DNA of 17,942 bases, taken from Arenibacter sp965652575. Its GTDB lineage: Bacteria > Bacteroidota > Bacteroidia > Flavobacteriales > Flavobacteriaceae. The translations under genes were made by a program, and so were the position numbers. Under the pieces are notes generated by a model. It made no database searches, was not told where the DNA came from, and worked only from the letters and a program-made list of their open reading frames with translations. Numbering within the stretch: the first letter of the stretch is position 1; every line of letters starts with the position of its first letter. The stretch covers positions 1 through 17,942 of the forward strand of contig CBFGWQ010000064.1 of NCBI GenBank assembly GCA_965652575.1, given 5' to 3'. Positions 6,591-13,084 of this stretch are shown here, one piece after another.

Positions 6591-8762
6591 ATGAATAAAA
6601 TAAGTTCAAAAACGCTTCAAGATCTTGAATTTAATACCGTCCTGTTGCAATTGGCCGCCCGATGTACCACGGAACTAGGAAAGGAACAGGTTGCCCATTT
6701 GGAGCCGATAACGGATAAAACCGGGTTATTGGATGTTTTGGGACAAACTTCCGAGTATCTGGCCTCCTATTCCAACGACAATAGGATTCCTGGTCATAAC
6801 TTTGATGCCATTGATCAGGAGCTGAAACTCCTTAAAATAGAGAATACCACTTTGGAAGTGGGAGGGTTCAGGAAAATAGGTTCCATTTGTACTACTGTGG
6901 CCACCCATATTAAATTCTTTATAAAATTTAAGGAGTATTATCCCCTTCTTTTTGTTGTTTCCGATGGCATAACCCTTAACTTGGAAATTCCCCGGAATAT
7001 AGAGGCCGTCATTGATAAATTTGGGGAAATAAGGGACAATGCCTCTACCAACCTTCAAAATATCCGTTCCCAAATGGTGGCGGTGAAGGGCAAAATAAAT
7101 CAGAGTTTTGCCATGGCGCTGAATACCTATCACGCTTCGGAGCTTTTGGATGAAATAAGGGAGTCCGTTGTAGATAATAGACGTGTACTTGCCGTAAAGA
7201 GCATGTATCGAAAAAAAGTAAAGGGTGCCGTAATGGGAACTTCCAAAACTGGAAGTATTGTCTACATTGAGCCGGAAGCCACCCTTAGGTACAGTAGGGA
7301 ACTTGGGAACTTGGAATTTGAGGAACGGGAAGAGATACAAAAAATATTGAACGATCTTACCGATCGCATACGCCCATTTGCCCCTGAGTTATATGATTAT
7401 CAAGGTTTTTTGGTGCATATGGATATTACGGCCTCCAAGGCCAAATACGCCCTGGAAATGGATGCCCTGTTGCCGGAAATTAGTGACCAAAGGGAGCTTT
7501 ACCTTAGGGATGCCTACCATCCTTTACTGTTTTTGAGCAATAAGTACAAAAAGGAAAAAACATACCCCCAAACCATTGCCCTGCATCCAGAAAACAGGAT
7601 TATAGTGATATCCGGACCCAATGCAGGGGGAAAAAGTATTACCCTAAAAACCATTGGGCTGTTGCAGGTGATGTTGCAGAGCGGTTTATTGATCCCGGTA
7701 CACGAGCGGTCCAAAGTCTGTTTGTTCGATAATGTCCTGACGGATATTGGCGACAACCAATCCATAGAAAACCATCTAAGCACCTATAGTTATCGCCTAA
7801 AGAATATGAACTACTTCTTGCGCAAATGCAACGACAGGACCCTGTTTCTGATCGATGAATTTGGAACGGGAAGCGATCCGGAACTGGGCGGTGCCCTGGC
7901 CGAGACTTTTTTGGAAGTTTTCTATGAAAGGGGTGCCTATGGAGTTATTACCACCCATTACGCCAATCTTAAATTGTTGGCCAATGAACTTCCCCACGTT
8001 ACGAATGCCAATATGCTCTTCGATGGAAAATCGCTGGAGCCCACCTATCAATTGGTATTGGGACAGGCCGGTAGTTCCTTTACTTTTGAAGTGGCCCAGA
8101 AGAACGGGATTCCCTATAGCCTTATCAATAAGGCGAAAAAGAAAATAGAGCACGGCAAGGTCCGTTTTGATGCCACTATTGCCAAACTTCAAAAGGAGCG
8201 CAGTAAAATGGAAAAAACGGGTTCCAGACTACAGGAGGAGGAATCCAAGGCCAGGACGGAGGCCCAAAAACTGGAAGACCTCAATTCCAAGATCAAATCC
8301 AAATTGGAAAACTATCAGGAACTGTACGATCATAACCAACGGATGATCTATTTGGGCAATAAGGTAAATACGGCCGCCGAAAAATATTTTCAGGATAAAA
8401 AGAAACGGAGTTTGGTTTCCGAATTGATACGTATTGTGGAAACCGAGAACAGCAAGCGCAAAAAGCAATCGGTAAAAGAAGTAAGGGCCCAAAAGGAACG
8501 GAAGGCCAAAGTGGAACAAGAGGTGATCAAAAAGGTGGAAGTGATCCGCGAAAAGAAAAAAGTTGAAAAAAAGAAGGCAGAAGTAAAGGAAAAAAATAAA
8601 CCAAGACCGGTATTTAAAATTGGGGACCGTGTGCGCTTAACGGACGGAAAGGCCGTGGGCAGTATAGACAGTCTGGAAAAGAACAAGGCCATTGTAAACT
8701 ATGGTATTTTTACCACCAATGTTGCTGTAGATCAGTTGGAACTGGTTGAAAGAAAAATATAA
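6591..8762 (+). CDS. MutS2-family ATPase without Smr domain
   Basis: A 723-residue MutS-superfamily protein of the MutS2 branch. The N-terminus (KTLQDLEFNTVLLQLAARC) and the following helical core and clamp region are typical of MutS2 and lack the MutS mismatch-binding domain. The ATPase domain has Walker A GPNAGGKS at G342-S349, an ST-containing N-2/D-loop segment near residue 397, Walker B LFLIDEFGTGSDP with D422 and E423, and the switch motif TTHYAN. A long charged coiled coil covers about residues 510-620, followed by a Lys/Glu-rich linker to about 670. A small KOW/Tudor-like domain (FKIGDRVRLTDGKAVGSID) ends the protein. The C-terminal Smr endonuclease domain of Bacillus and Thermus MutS2 (LDLRG-type motif) is absent. 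Known MutS2 roles are suppression of recombination and rescue of collided ribosomes. Which applies here is unknown. The DCC gene follows 23 bases downstream. Confidence 0.88.
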   Translation: MNKISSKTLQDLEFNTVLLQLAARCTTELGKEQVAHLEPITDKTGLLDVLGQTSEYLASYSNDNRIPGHNFDAIDQELKLLKIENTTLEVGGFRKIGSICTTVATHIKFFIKFKEYYPLLFVVSDGITLNLEIPRNIEAVIDKFGEIRDNASTNLQNIRSQMVAVKGKINQSFAMALNTYHASELLDEIRESVVDNRRVLAVKSMYRKKVKGAVMGTSKTGSIVYIEPEATLRYSRELGNLEFEEREEIQKILNDLTDRIRPFAPELYDYQGFLVHMDITASKAKYALEMDALLPEISDQRELYLRDAYHPLLFLSNKYKKEKTYPQTIALHPENRIIVISGPNAGGKSITLKTIGLLQVMLQSGLLIPVHERSKVCLFDNVLTDIGDNQSIENHLSTYSYRLKNMNYFLRKCNDRTLFLIDEFGTGSDPELGGALAETFLEVFYERGAYGVITTHYANLKLLANELPHVTNANMLFDGKSLEPTYQLVLGQAGSSFTFEVAQKNGIPYSLINKAKKKIEHGKVRFDATIAKLQKERSKMEKTGSRLQEEESKARTEAQKLEDLNSKIKSKLENYQELYDHNQRMIYLGNKVNTAAEKYFQDKKKRSLVSELIRIVETENSKRKKQSVKEVRAQKERKAKVEQEVIKKVEVIREKKKVEKKKAEVKEKNKPRPVFKIGDRVRLTDGKAVGSIDSLEKNKAIVNYGIFTTNVAVDQLELVERKI

Positions 8763-8764
8763 TA

Positions 8765-8779
8765 AGTGGTTAAACCACT
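8765..8779. repeat. Short inverted repeat between mutS2 and the DCC gene
   Basis: AGTGGTT-A-AACCACT gives two 7-base arms around one base, three bases after the mutS2 stop and six bases before the next ATG. In RNA it could form only a small hairpin. As DNA it could be an operator-like site. Its position could affect how much of the downstream gene is translated from the shared transcript. Confidence 0.4.
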
Positions 8780-8785
8780 ACGGAA

Positions 8786-9190
8786 ATGATTGAAAACAAG
8801 AAAATAATTCTCTTTGACGGCATTTGCAACCTATGCAATAGTGCTGTTCAATATATCATTAAACACGATAAAAACAATGTTTTTAGGTTTGCCGCCCTGC
8901 AAAGCGATATCGGGGAGAAATTAATGAAGGAACGGGGGATGGATACCTCCCGGATCGATTCCATAATTCTCATAGAACCAGGGGTGGCCTATTATACCAA
9001 ATCTACCGCGGCCCTTAAAATTGCCCGGTCCTTTGGCGGCATCTGGCAGTTGGCAGGGGTGTTCCGGTGGATCCCTGAAAAAATAAGGGATCGGGTGTAC
9101 GACTACATTGCCAATAACCGATATAAATGGTATGGTAAAAAAGAAGCCTGTATGGTTCCCACACCGGAACTAAAATCGAAATTTTTATAA
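8786..9190 (+). CDS. DCC family thiol-disulfide oxidoreductase (DUF393)
   Basis: A 134-residue protein with the family hallmark near the N-terminus: FDGICNLC, giving D11, C14 and C17, the Asp-x-x-Cys-x-x-Cys that names the DCC family. Downstream motifs also fit: FRFAALQSDIG, a central TKSTAALKIARSFGG and the IPEKIRDRVYDYIANNRYKWYG segment typical of the family's C-terminal half. The fold is predicted to be thioredoxin-like with a CxxC pair that could exchange disulfides. The physiological substrate is not known for the family. It has no signal peptide, so it should be cytosolic or peripheral. It lies 23 bases downstream of mutS2 and is probably cotranscribed with it. Palindromic sequences bracket it on both sides. 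Confidence 0.88.
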   Translation: MIENKKIILFDGICNLCNSAVQYIIKHDKNNVFRFAALQSDIGEKLMKERGMDTSRIDSIILIEPGVAYYTKSTAALKIARSFGGIWQLAGVFRWIPEKIRDRVYDYIANNRYKWYGKKEACMVPTPELKSKFL

Positions 9191-9193
9191 GAG

Positions 9194-9207
9194 GGAAGAT
9201 ATCTTCC
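9194..9207. terminator. Perfect 14-base palindrome after the DCC gene, possible weak terminator
   Basis: GGAAGATATCTTCC is a perfect palindrome starting four bases after the DCC stop codon. As RNA it would make a stem of about five pairs with a four-base loop, followed by an AU-rich stretch (ttacctatttataaattttatt) without a clean U-run. It could be a weak terminator or a protein-binding site. The evidence does not separate these. Confidence 0.35.
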
Positions 9208-9246
9208 TTACCTATTTATAAATTTTATTAGCTAACGAGATAAGTA

Positions 9247-9254
9247 TAAATTTG
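9247..9254 (+). promoter_or_regulatory. Candidate -7 box for fumC
   Basis: TAAATTTG matches TAnnTTTG exactly, 27 bases before the fumC ATG at 9282. The leader after it is A/T-rich (aataaacacaatttaaatt) with no Shine-Dalgarno sequence, as is usual in Bacteroidota. No good -33 TTG is present, only TTTTATT near 9223. Confidence 0.42.
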
Positions 9255-9281
9255 TAATTATCAATAAACACAATTTAAATT

Positions 9282-10679
9282 ATGGAATACCGTATAGAAA
9301 AGGATACCATGGGCGAGGTTAAAGTGCCGTCCAACAAATATTGGGGAGCCCAGACCGAACGCTCTAGAAATAATTTTAAAATTGGTCCGGCGGCATCAAT
9401 GCCCTTGGATGTTGTTTATGGATTTGCCTATTTAAAAAAAGCAGCGGCCTATGCCAACCATGAATTGGGCGTACTTTCCGAAGAAAAAAGGGATCGTATT
9501 GCCCAGGTATGCGATGAAATTTTAGAGGGTAAGCACGATGACCAATTTCCCTTGGTGATATGGCAGACCGGTTCCGGTACCCAAAGCAATATGAACGTTA
9601 ACGAGGTGATTGCCAATAGGGCCCATGAGTTGGCCGGAAAAAAAATAGGTGAGGGGGAGAAAACCATCCAGCCCAACGATGATGTAAACAAATCCCAATC
9701 TTCCAACGATACCTTTCCTACAGGGATGCATATAGCAGCCTATAAAAAGATTGTTGAAGTTACCCTACCGGGAGTTAGGCAACTAAGGAATACCCTGGAT
9801 AAAAAAGCCAAGGAATTTGCCAAGGTGGTAAAAATAGGAAGGACCCACTTAATGGATGCCACTCCCCTCACCTTGGGACAGGAAATTTCCGGCTATGTTT
9901 CCCAACTGGACCACGGACTAAAAGCCTTGGACAATACCCTGGACCATTTGAGCGAATTGGCGCTTGGCGGTACTGCCGTAGGAACCGGTTTAAACGCTCC
10001 CAAAGGCTATGACGTAATGGTTTCACAATATATTGCCAGATTTACGGGACTACCGTTTAAAACTGCCGAAAACAAGTTTGAGGCCCTGGCTTCCCATGAT
10101 GCCATAGTGGAGACACATGGTGCCTTAAAACAATTGGCGGTAAGCCTAAACAAAATAGCCAATGACATCAGGATGATGGCTTCAGGGCCCAGATCGGGGA
10201 TAGGTGAAATTATTATTCCCGCGAACGAACCCGGGAGTTCCATTATGCCCGGAAAAGTGAACCCAACCCAATGTGAGGCCTTGACAATGGTCTGTGCGCA
10301 AGTGATGGGGAACGATGTTGCCATAAGTGTTGGTGGAACCCAAGGCCATTACGAACTAAATGTTTTTAAACCCATGATGGCGGCGAACATATTACAATCT
10401 GCCCAATTATTGGGGGATGCATGTATCAGTTTCGATGAGAATTGTGCCATAGGTATAATGCCCAATCACGACGTTATTAAACAGCTTCTAAATAATTCTT
10501 TGATGTTGGTTACGGCCCTGAACACTAAGATTGGGTACTACAAGGCCGCGGAAATTGCCAATACGGCCCATAAAAATGGTACCACATTGAAGGAAGAGGC
10601 CATCAATTTAGGATATGTTACCGCCGAAGATTACGACGAGTGGGTAAAACCCGAGGATATGGTGGGCAATTTAAGCTAA
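9282..10679 (+). CDS. fumC: Class II fumarate hydratase (fumarase C)
   Basis: A 465-residue cytosolic homotetrameric enzyme that interconverts fumarate and L-malate in the TCA cycle. It is complete and near-identical in length to other class II fumarases (about 460-467). Visible signatures: GSGTQSNMNVNEV near residue 100; SSNDTFPT near residue 140; GRTHLMDATPLTLGQE with H189, equivalent to the E. coli catalytic-site His188; and the superfamily signature GSSIMPGKVNP at G318-P328, where S319 is the catalytic-loop serine. The N-terminus (YRIEKDTMGEVKVP) is the standard start, which supports the ATG chosen. The class II type needs no Fe-S cluster. It is closed downstream by a strong hairpin terminator and has its own promoter-like box, so it is probably a single-gene transcript. 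Confidence 0.97.
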   Translation: MEYRIEKDTMGEVKVPSNKYWGAQTERSRNNFKIGPAASMPLDVVYGFAYLKKAAAYANHELGVLSEEKRDRIAQVCDEILEGKHDDQFPLVIWQTGSGTQSNMNVNEVIANRAHELAGKKIGEGEKTIQPNDDVNKSQSSNDTFPTGMHIAAYKKIVEVTLPGVRQLRNTLDKKAKEFAKVVKIGRTHLMDATPLTLGQEISGYVSQLDHGLKALDNTLDHLSELALGGTAVGTGLNAPKGYDVMVSQYIARFTGLPFKTAENKFEALASHDAIVETHGALKQLAVSLNKIANDIRMMASGPRSGIGEIIIPANEPGSSIMPGKVNPTQCEALTMVCAQVMGNDVAISVGGTQGHYELNVFKPMMAANILQSAQLLGDACISFDENCAIGIMPNHDVIKQLLNNSLMLVTALNTKIGYYKAAEIANTAHKNGTTLKEEAINLGYVTAEDYDEWVKPEDMVGNLS

Positions 10680-10704
10680 TATTATTGGCAGGTACATTAA
10701 AAAT

Positions 10705-10735
10705 AAAAGGCCGATCTCGAAAGATCGGCCTTTTT
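10705..10735. terminator. Bidirectional rho-independent terminator between fumC and the coiled-coil gene
   Basis: A 13-base stem AAAAGGCCGATCT (10705-10717) pairs perfectly with AGATCGGCCTTTT (10722-10734) around the four-base loop CGAA. The right arm runs into five T residues for + strand transcripts. The AAAA on the left supplies a T-run for - strand transcripts. It lies 25 bases after the fumC stop and 20 bases beyond the convergent gene's stop, so it should end both. Confidence 0.93.
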
Positions 10736-10755
10736 AGTTAAATGGATAGTGTTAT

Positions 10756-11643
10756 TTATTTCAATTGAAACTTGGAGGTTCCCAATAACTTTAGATTGTT
10801 GTCATAAACATTTACCATATAATTCCCTTTTTGGAATTCGCTTGCCGGCTTGTCAATGAAATCACATACATCCAAAGATCGGTTCTCGTAGTAGAAATCG
10901 GTTCCTTTGCTGTAGGTTACCGAAGCTCCGGAATCATTTGTTTTGGAGAAACTTTCCCCCAATACATTTCCTTGTGGATCCAACACCTCAATTAAAAACT
11001 GTCGATCCCCAGCCTGGGCAATTACGTTGTCTGCAATGGTGAAACAAACTTTTAATTTGTCAGTGGCCTTTGCCCTGGCGGTAGAAACCAATTTTCCACT
11101 TGATCTTTCCTTAACGGCATCCACAGAGAACTTGGATAAATTCAGGGCCGATCCTTTTTCCACGGCATCCGCCAATTGCGTATTTTGTACTACCAAGGAA
11201 TCGTTAAAAACGGTCTGTTTTTCCAATTCCACATAGGTACTGTCCCTTTGCATGGCCAAGAAAGTATTGGATCTTGTAAGGGAATCCACCTTTCTTAACA
11301 ACTGCTCCCTTTCTTTGGTCAGGATACCTACTTGTTTTCTGTAACGGTAAAGACTGGCTATATCGGCTTTCATTGTCTTAACGGAATCAATATATTTTGC
11401 AATATTGTCCCTGGCAGAAACCAACTCCTCGTTGGTAGCGTTGCTTTCCAAGATGGCCTTGTCGTACTCCGACTTTAAACTGGTCAGGTCTTCAACGACC
11501 AATTCTTTCTCTTTTGTAAGCAGTGCAGTGTTCTTTTGTTTATCCTGATATAAACTTACTGTGTAGATGATTACCCCAAGTAAAATTACACCTAATAAGC
11601 CTGCAATAACTTTCAATCCATTATTACTTTTTGTTTCAGTCAT
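10756..11643 (-). CDS. Membrane-anchored coiled-coil protein of unknown function
   Basis: I do not recognise a characterised family. The 295-residue protein has a short polar N-terminus, one transmembrane helix (about residues 10-31), and a long heptad-like charged segment (about 35-165) rich in Lys, Glu, Leu and Ser that should form a coiled coil. After a linker comes a beta-rich C-terminal domain (about 190-295) with alternating hydrophobic residues (FLIEVLDPQGNVLGE, NYMVNVYDNNLKLLGTSKFQLK) and two cysteines (KVCFTI, LDVCDF). The positive-outside pattern cannot be judged with certainty. A single anchor with the bulk in the periplasm is plausible. No nucleotide-binding motif, lipobox or enzyme signature is present. 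It converges on fumC across the shared terminator. Upstream is a long AT-rich gap. A scaffold or envelope-linked role is possible but unproven. Confidence 0.8.
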   Translation of the reverse strand: MTETKSNNGLKVIAGLLGVILLGVIIYTVSLYQDKQKNTALLTKEKELVVEDLTSLKSEYDKAILESNATNEELVSARDNIAKYIDSVKTMKADIASLYRYRKQVGILTKEREQLLRKVDSLTRSNTFLAMQRDSTYVELEKQTVFNDSLVVQNTQLADAVEKGSALNLSKFSVDAVKERSSGKLVSTARAKATDKLKVCFTIADNVIAQAGDRQFLIEVLDPQGNVLGESFSKTNDSGASVTYSKGTDFYYENRSLDVCDFIDKPASEFQKGNYMVNVYDNNLKLLGTSKFQLK

Positions 11644-11791
11644 AATTATAATTATTTATTTTACCTTAATTTTATTTGTTTGTAACACTCTATATACGAT
11701 CTGGTTTGGATTTTAGATTTTTTTAGTTAAAAATAATAAAATTACGGCCTAGGATTACAAAATGTTTACCTTAACTTTAGGGAAATAGTTT

Positions 11792-11955
11792 AGTACATGA
11801 CAAAATTCCATTTTGCAAGATTTTCCTCAATTTTTGTCCCCGACCCTAAAGGGAGAAATCAAGGAAAATCAGGCTCCCTTTAGTCCCGATAGCTATCGGG
11901 ATGGGTAAAACGGATTTTCCGATAACCTCTGTTAAGTCGATTTTTGTCATGTACT
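11792..11955. mobile_element. Miniature inverted-repeat (MITE-like) element, non-coding
   Basis: The ends are perfect 14-base inverted repeats: AGTACATGACAAAA at 11792-11805 and its reverse complement at 11942-11955. Immediately outside are near-identical direct repeats, TAGGGAAATAGTTT (11778-11791) and TAGGGGAAATAGTTT (11956-11970, one extra G), which look like a target-site duplication. Inside are more paired segments: CAAAAT/ATTTTG hairpin at 11801-11815, gattttcct (11819-11827) with aggaaaatc (11862-11870), CTAAAGGGAG (11846-11855) with CTCCCTTTAG (11874-11883), and an 18-base palindrome (11884-11901). At 164 bases with no open frame it would be non-autonomous. Alternative: a structured regulatory or REP-like sequence. 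No second copy lies in the window to confirm mobility. Confidence 0.5.
11884..11901. repeat. Perfect 18-base palindrome, copy 2
   Basis: TCCCGATAGCTATCGGGA is its own reverse complement and shares the 16-base core CCCGATAGCTATCGGG with the palindrome at 6405-6424. It sits in the middle of the miniature element. Both copies lie in gaps between divergent genes. Confidence 0.8.
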
Positions 11956-12187
11956 TAGGGGAAATAGTTTTTTTATCATGATGTCCCCAAGGATATTTCC
12001 TTTTAAATCCTACCGGGAAACACGGTTTGAGAACTTTAATCCGGATGGACTTAAATATTTTAGTATTGGCCTACGGACATACATGTTTTGAAAGTATGGT
12101 TTTTTAGCCATTGTAATAGATATAGATCCCCCTTGTAATAGGAGCGATAATAAAACGGAATTATTAATAATTTAAAATACGCTGATT

Positions 12188-12988
12188 ATGCAATATTCAA
12201 ACTACCTTAAAATAGCGGCATTACTTATAGGCCTAATGACCATGGGCTGCAAGGAGAAAACCAAGTCAGATCCTGAAAGAGTGGAAGCCATTCGCCCCAA
12301 TACTGAAAATGTAATTTCCAGTATTGAAGTTATTCCCATAGAACACGCCACAGCGGTTTTGGATTGGGATGGTACCATCATCTATGTAGATCCCGTGGGA
12401 GGAAAGGAGGCCTTTACAGCCGTTGCTGAACCGGACCTGATTTTGATTACCGACATCCATGGGGATCATTTTAGCCTGGAAACCTTACAGGCTTTGGATA
12501 CCCAAAAAGCCAAAATTATTGTTCCACAGGCCGTGGCCGACAAAATAACTTCGGAATTTACACCACAGTTGGATATTCTGAACAATGGGGACATCAAAGA
12601 GCGCTATGGTATTTCCATTGAGGCGATACCCATGTACAATCTTAGGGAGGAGGCCAAGGATTTTCATACCAAAGGAAGGGGAAATGGTTATGTGCTCAGT
12701 AAAAATGATCAAAGAATTTACTTTTCGGGCGATACCGAGGATATTCCTGAAATGCGTGCCTTACAAAATATAGATAAGGCCTTTGTCTGTATGAACCTTC
12801 CCTACACCATGACCGTTGAAAGTGCCGCGGATGCCGTGCTGGAATTTAAGCCCAAACAGGTCTATCCCTATCATTATAGAGGGAATCCCGATGTAGGGGA
12901 TGTGGCCGAATTTAAAACCTTGGTAAACTATAAGAATCCCGCTATTGAAGTGGTGCAATTGGATTGGTATCCCAAGGAAGCATATTAA
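12188..12988 (+). CDS. Metallo-beta-lactamase-fold hydrolase, lipoprotein (UlaG-like)
   Basis: A 266-residue predicted lipoprotein: hydrophobic N-terminus at residues 7-19 and a lipobox-like MTMGC with acylation at C21, then a mature domain of the metallo-beta-lactamase fold. Seen motifs are the early strand HATAVLDWDGTIIYVDP, the metal motif TDIHGDH (D89, H91, D93, H94), FSGDTED with a metal-bridging Asp, and a late PYHYRG histidine. Motif 2 of this fold is normally HxHxDH; here the first His is replaced by Asp, as I recall for some UlaG-like proteins. The substrate is unknown. Sequence-similar enzymes include lactonases and broad metal-dependent hydrolases. The start has no Shine-Dalgarno sequence. 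The gene stands alone and converges on ettA. Confidence 0.85.
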   Translation: MQYSNYLKIAALLIGLMTMGCKEKTKSDPERVEAIRPNTENVISSIEVIPIEHATAVLDWDGTIIYVDPVGGKEAFTAVAEPDLILITDIHGDHFSLETLQALDTQKAKIIVPQAVADKITSEFTPQLDILNNGDIKERYGISIEAIPMYNLREEAKDFHTKGRGNGYVLSKNDQRIYFSGDTEDIPEMRALQNIDKAFVCMNLPYTMTVESAADAVLEFKPKQVYPYHYRGNPDVGDVAEFKTLVNYKNPAIEVVQLDWYPKEAY

Positions 12989-13018
12989 AGCACTTACGGA
13001 TGGGATCCAGATTAATTA

Positions 13019-13059
13019 AATACGCTGTTGCCGTAAAAAAAATATGGCAACAGCGTATT
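13019..13059. terminator. Long hairpin between the metallo-hydrolase gene and ettA
   Basis: A perfect 14-base stem AATACGCTGTTGCC (13019-13032) / GGCAACAGCGTATT (13046-13059) with a 13-base A-rich loop lies between two convergent stop codons (12988 and 13085). The stem is strong but neither side has a clean run of T (aacaattaag on the right; TATTTAATTAATC when read on the minus strand). It probably ends or stabilises the 3' ends of both transcripts. Confidence 0.7.
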
Positions 13060-13084
13060 AACAATTAAGACAAGAAAAATTGAA

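Larger units (their letters stand above)
11644..12187. other. Divergent intergenic region (544 bases)
   Basis: This gap lies between the leftward coiled-coil gene and the rightward metallo-hydrolase gene. Bases 11644-11776 are very AT-rich and presumably carry the leftward promoter, though I found no exact TAnnTTTG on that strand. Bases 11777-11970 hold a structured inverted-repeat element with flanking direct repeats. Bases 11971-12187 hold only weak hairpins and no exact promoter box for the metallo-hydrolase gene. No coding frame of gene-like character and no known RNA gene was seen. Confidence 0.6.

Noticed and set aside
6726..7340. Antisense open frame of 204 codons inside mutS2
   Set aside because: It is opposite a strongly conserved gene, has low-complexity composition with no recognisable motif, and is explained by codon bias of the sense strand. 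The same holds for the antisense frames at 2274-2843 and 16716-17243.
12188..12988. Possible beta-lactamase resistance gene
   Set aside because: The fold is shared, but the UlaG-like motif pattern and the lack of class B active-site spacing give no support for beta-lactam hydrolysis.
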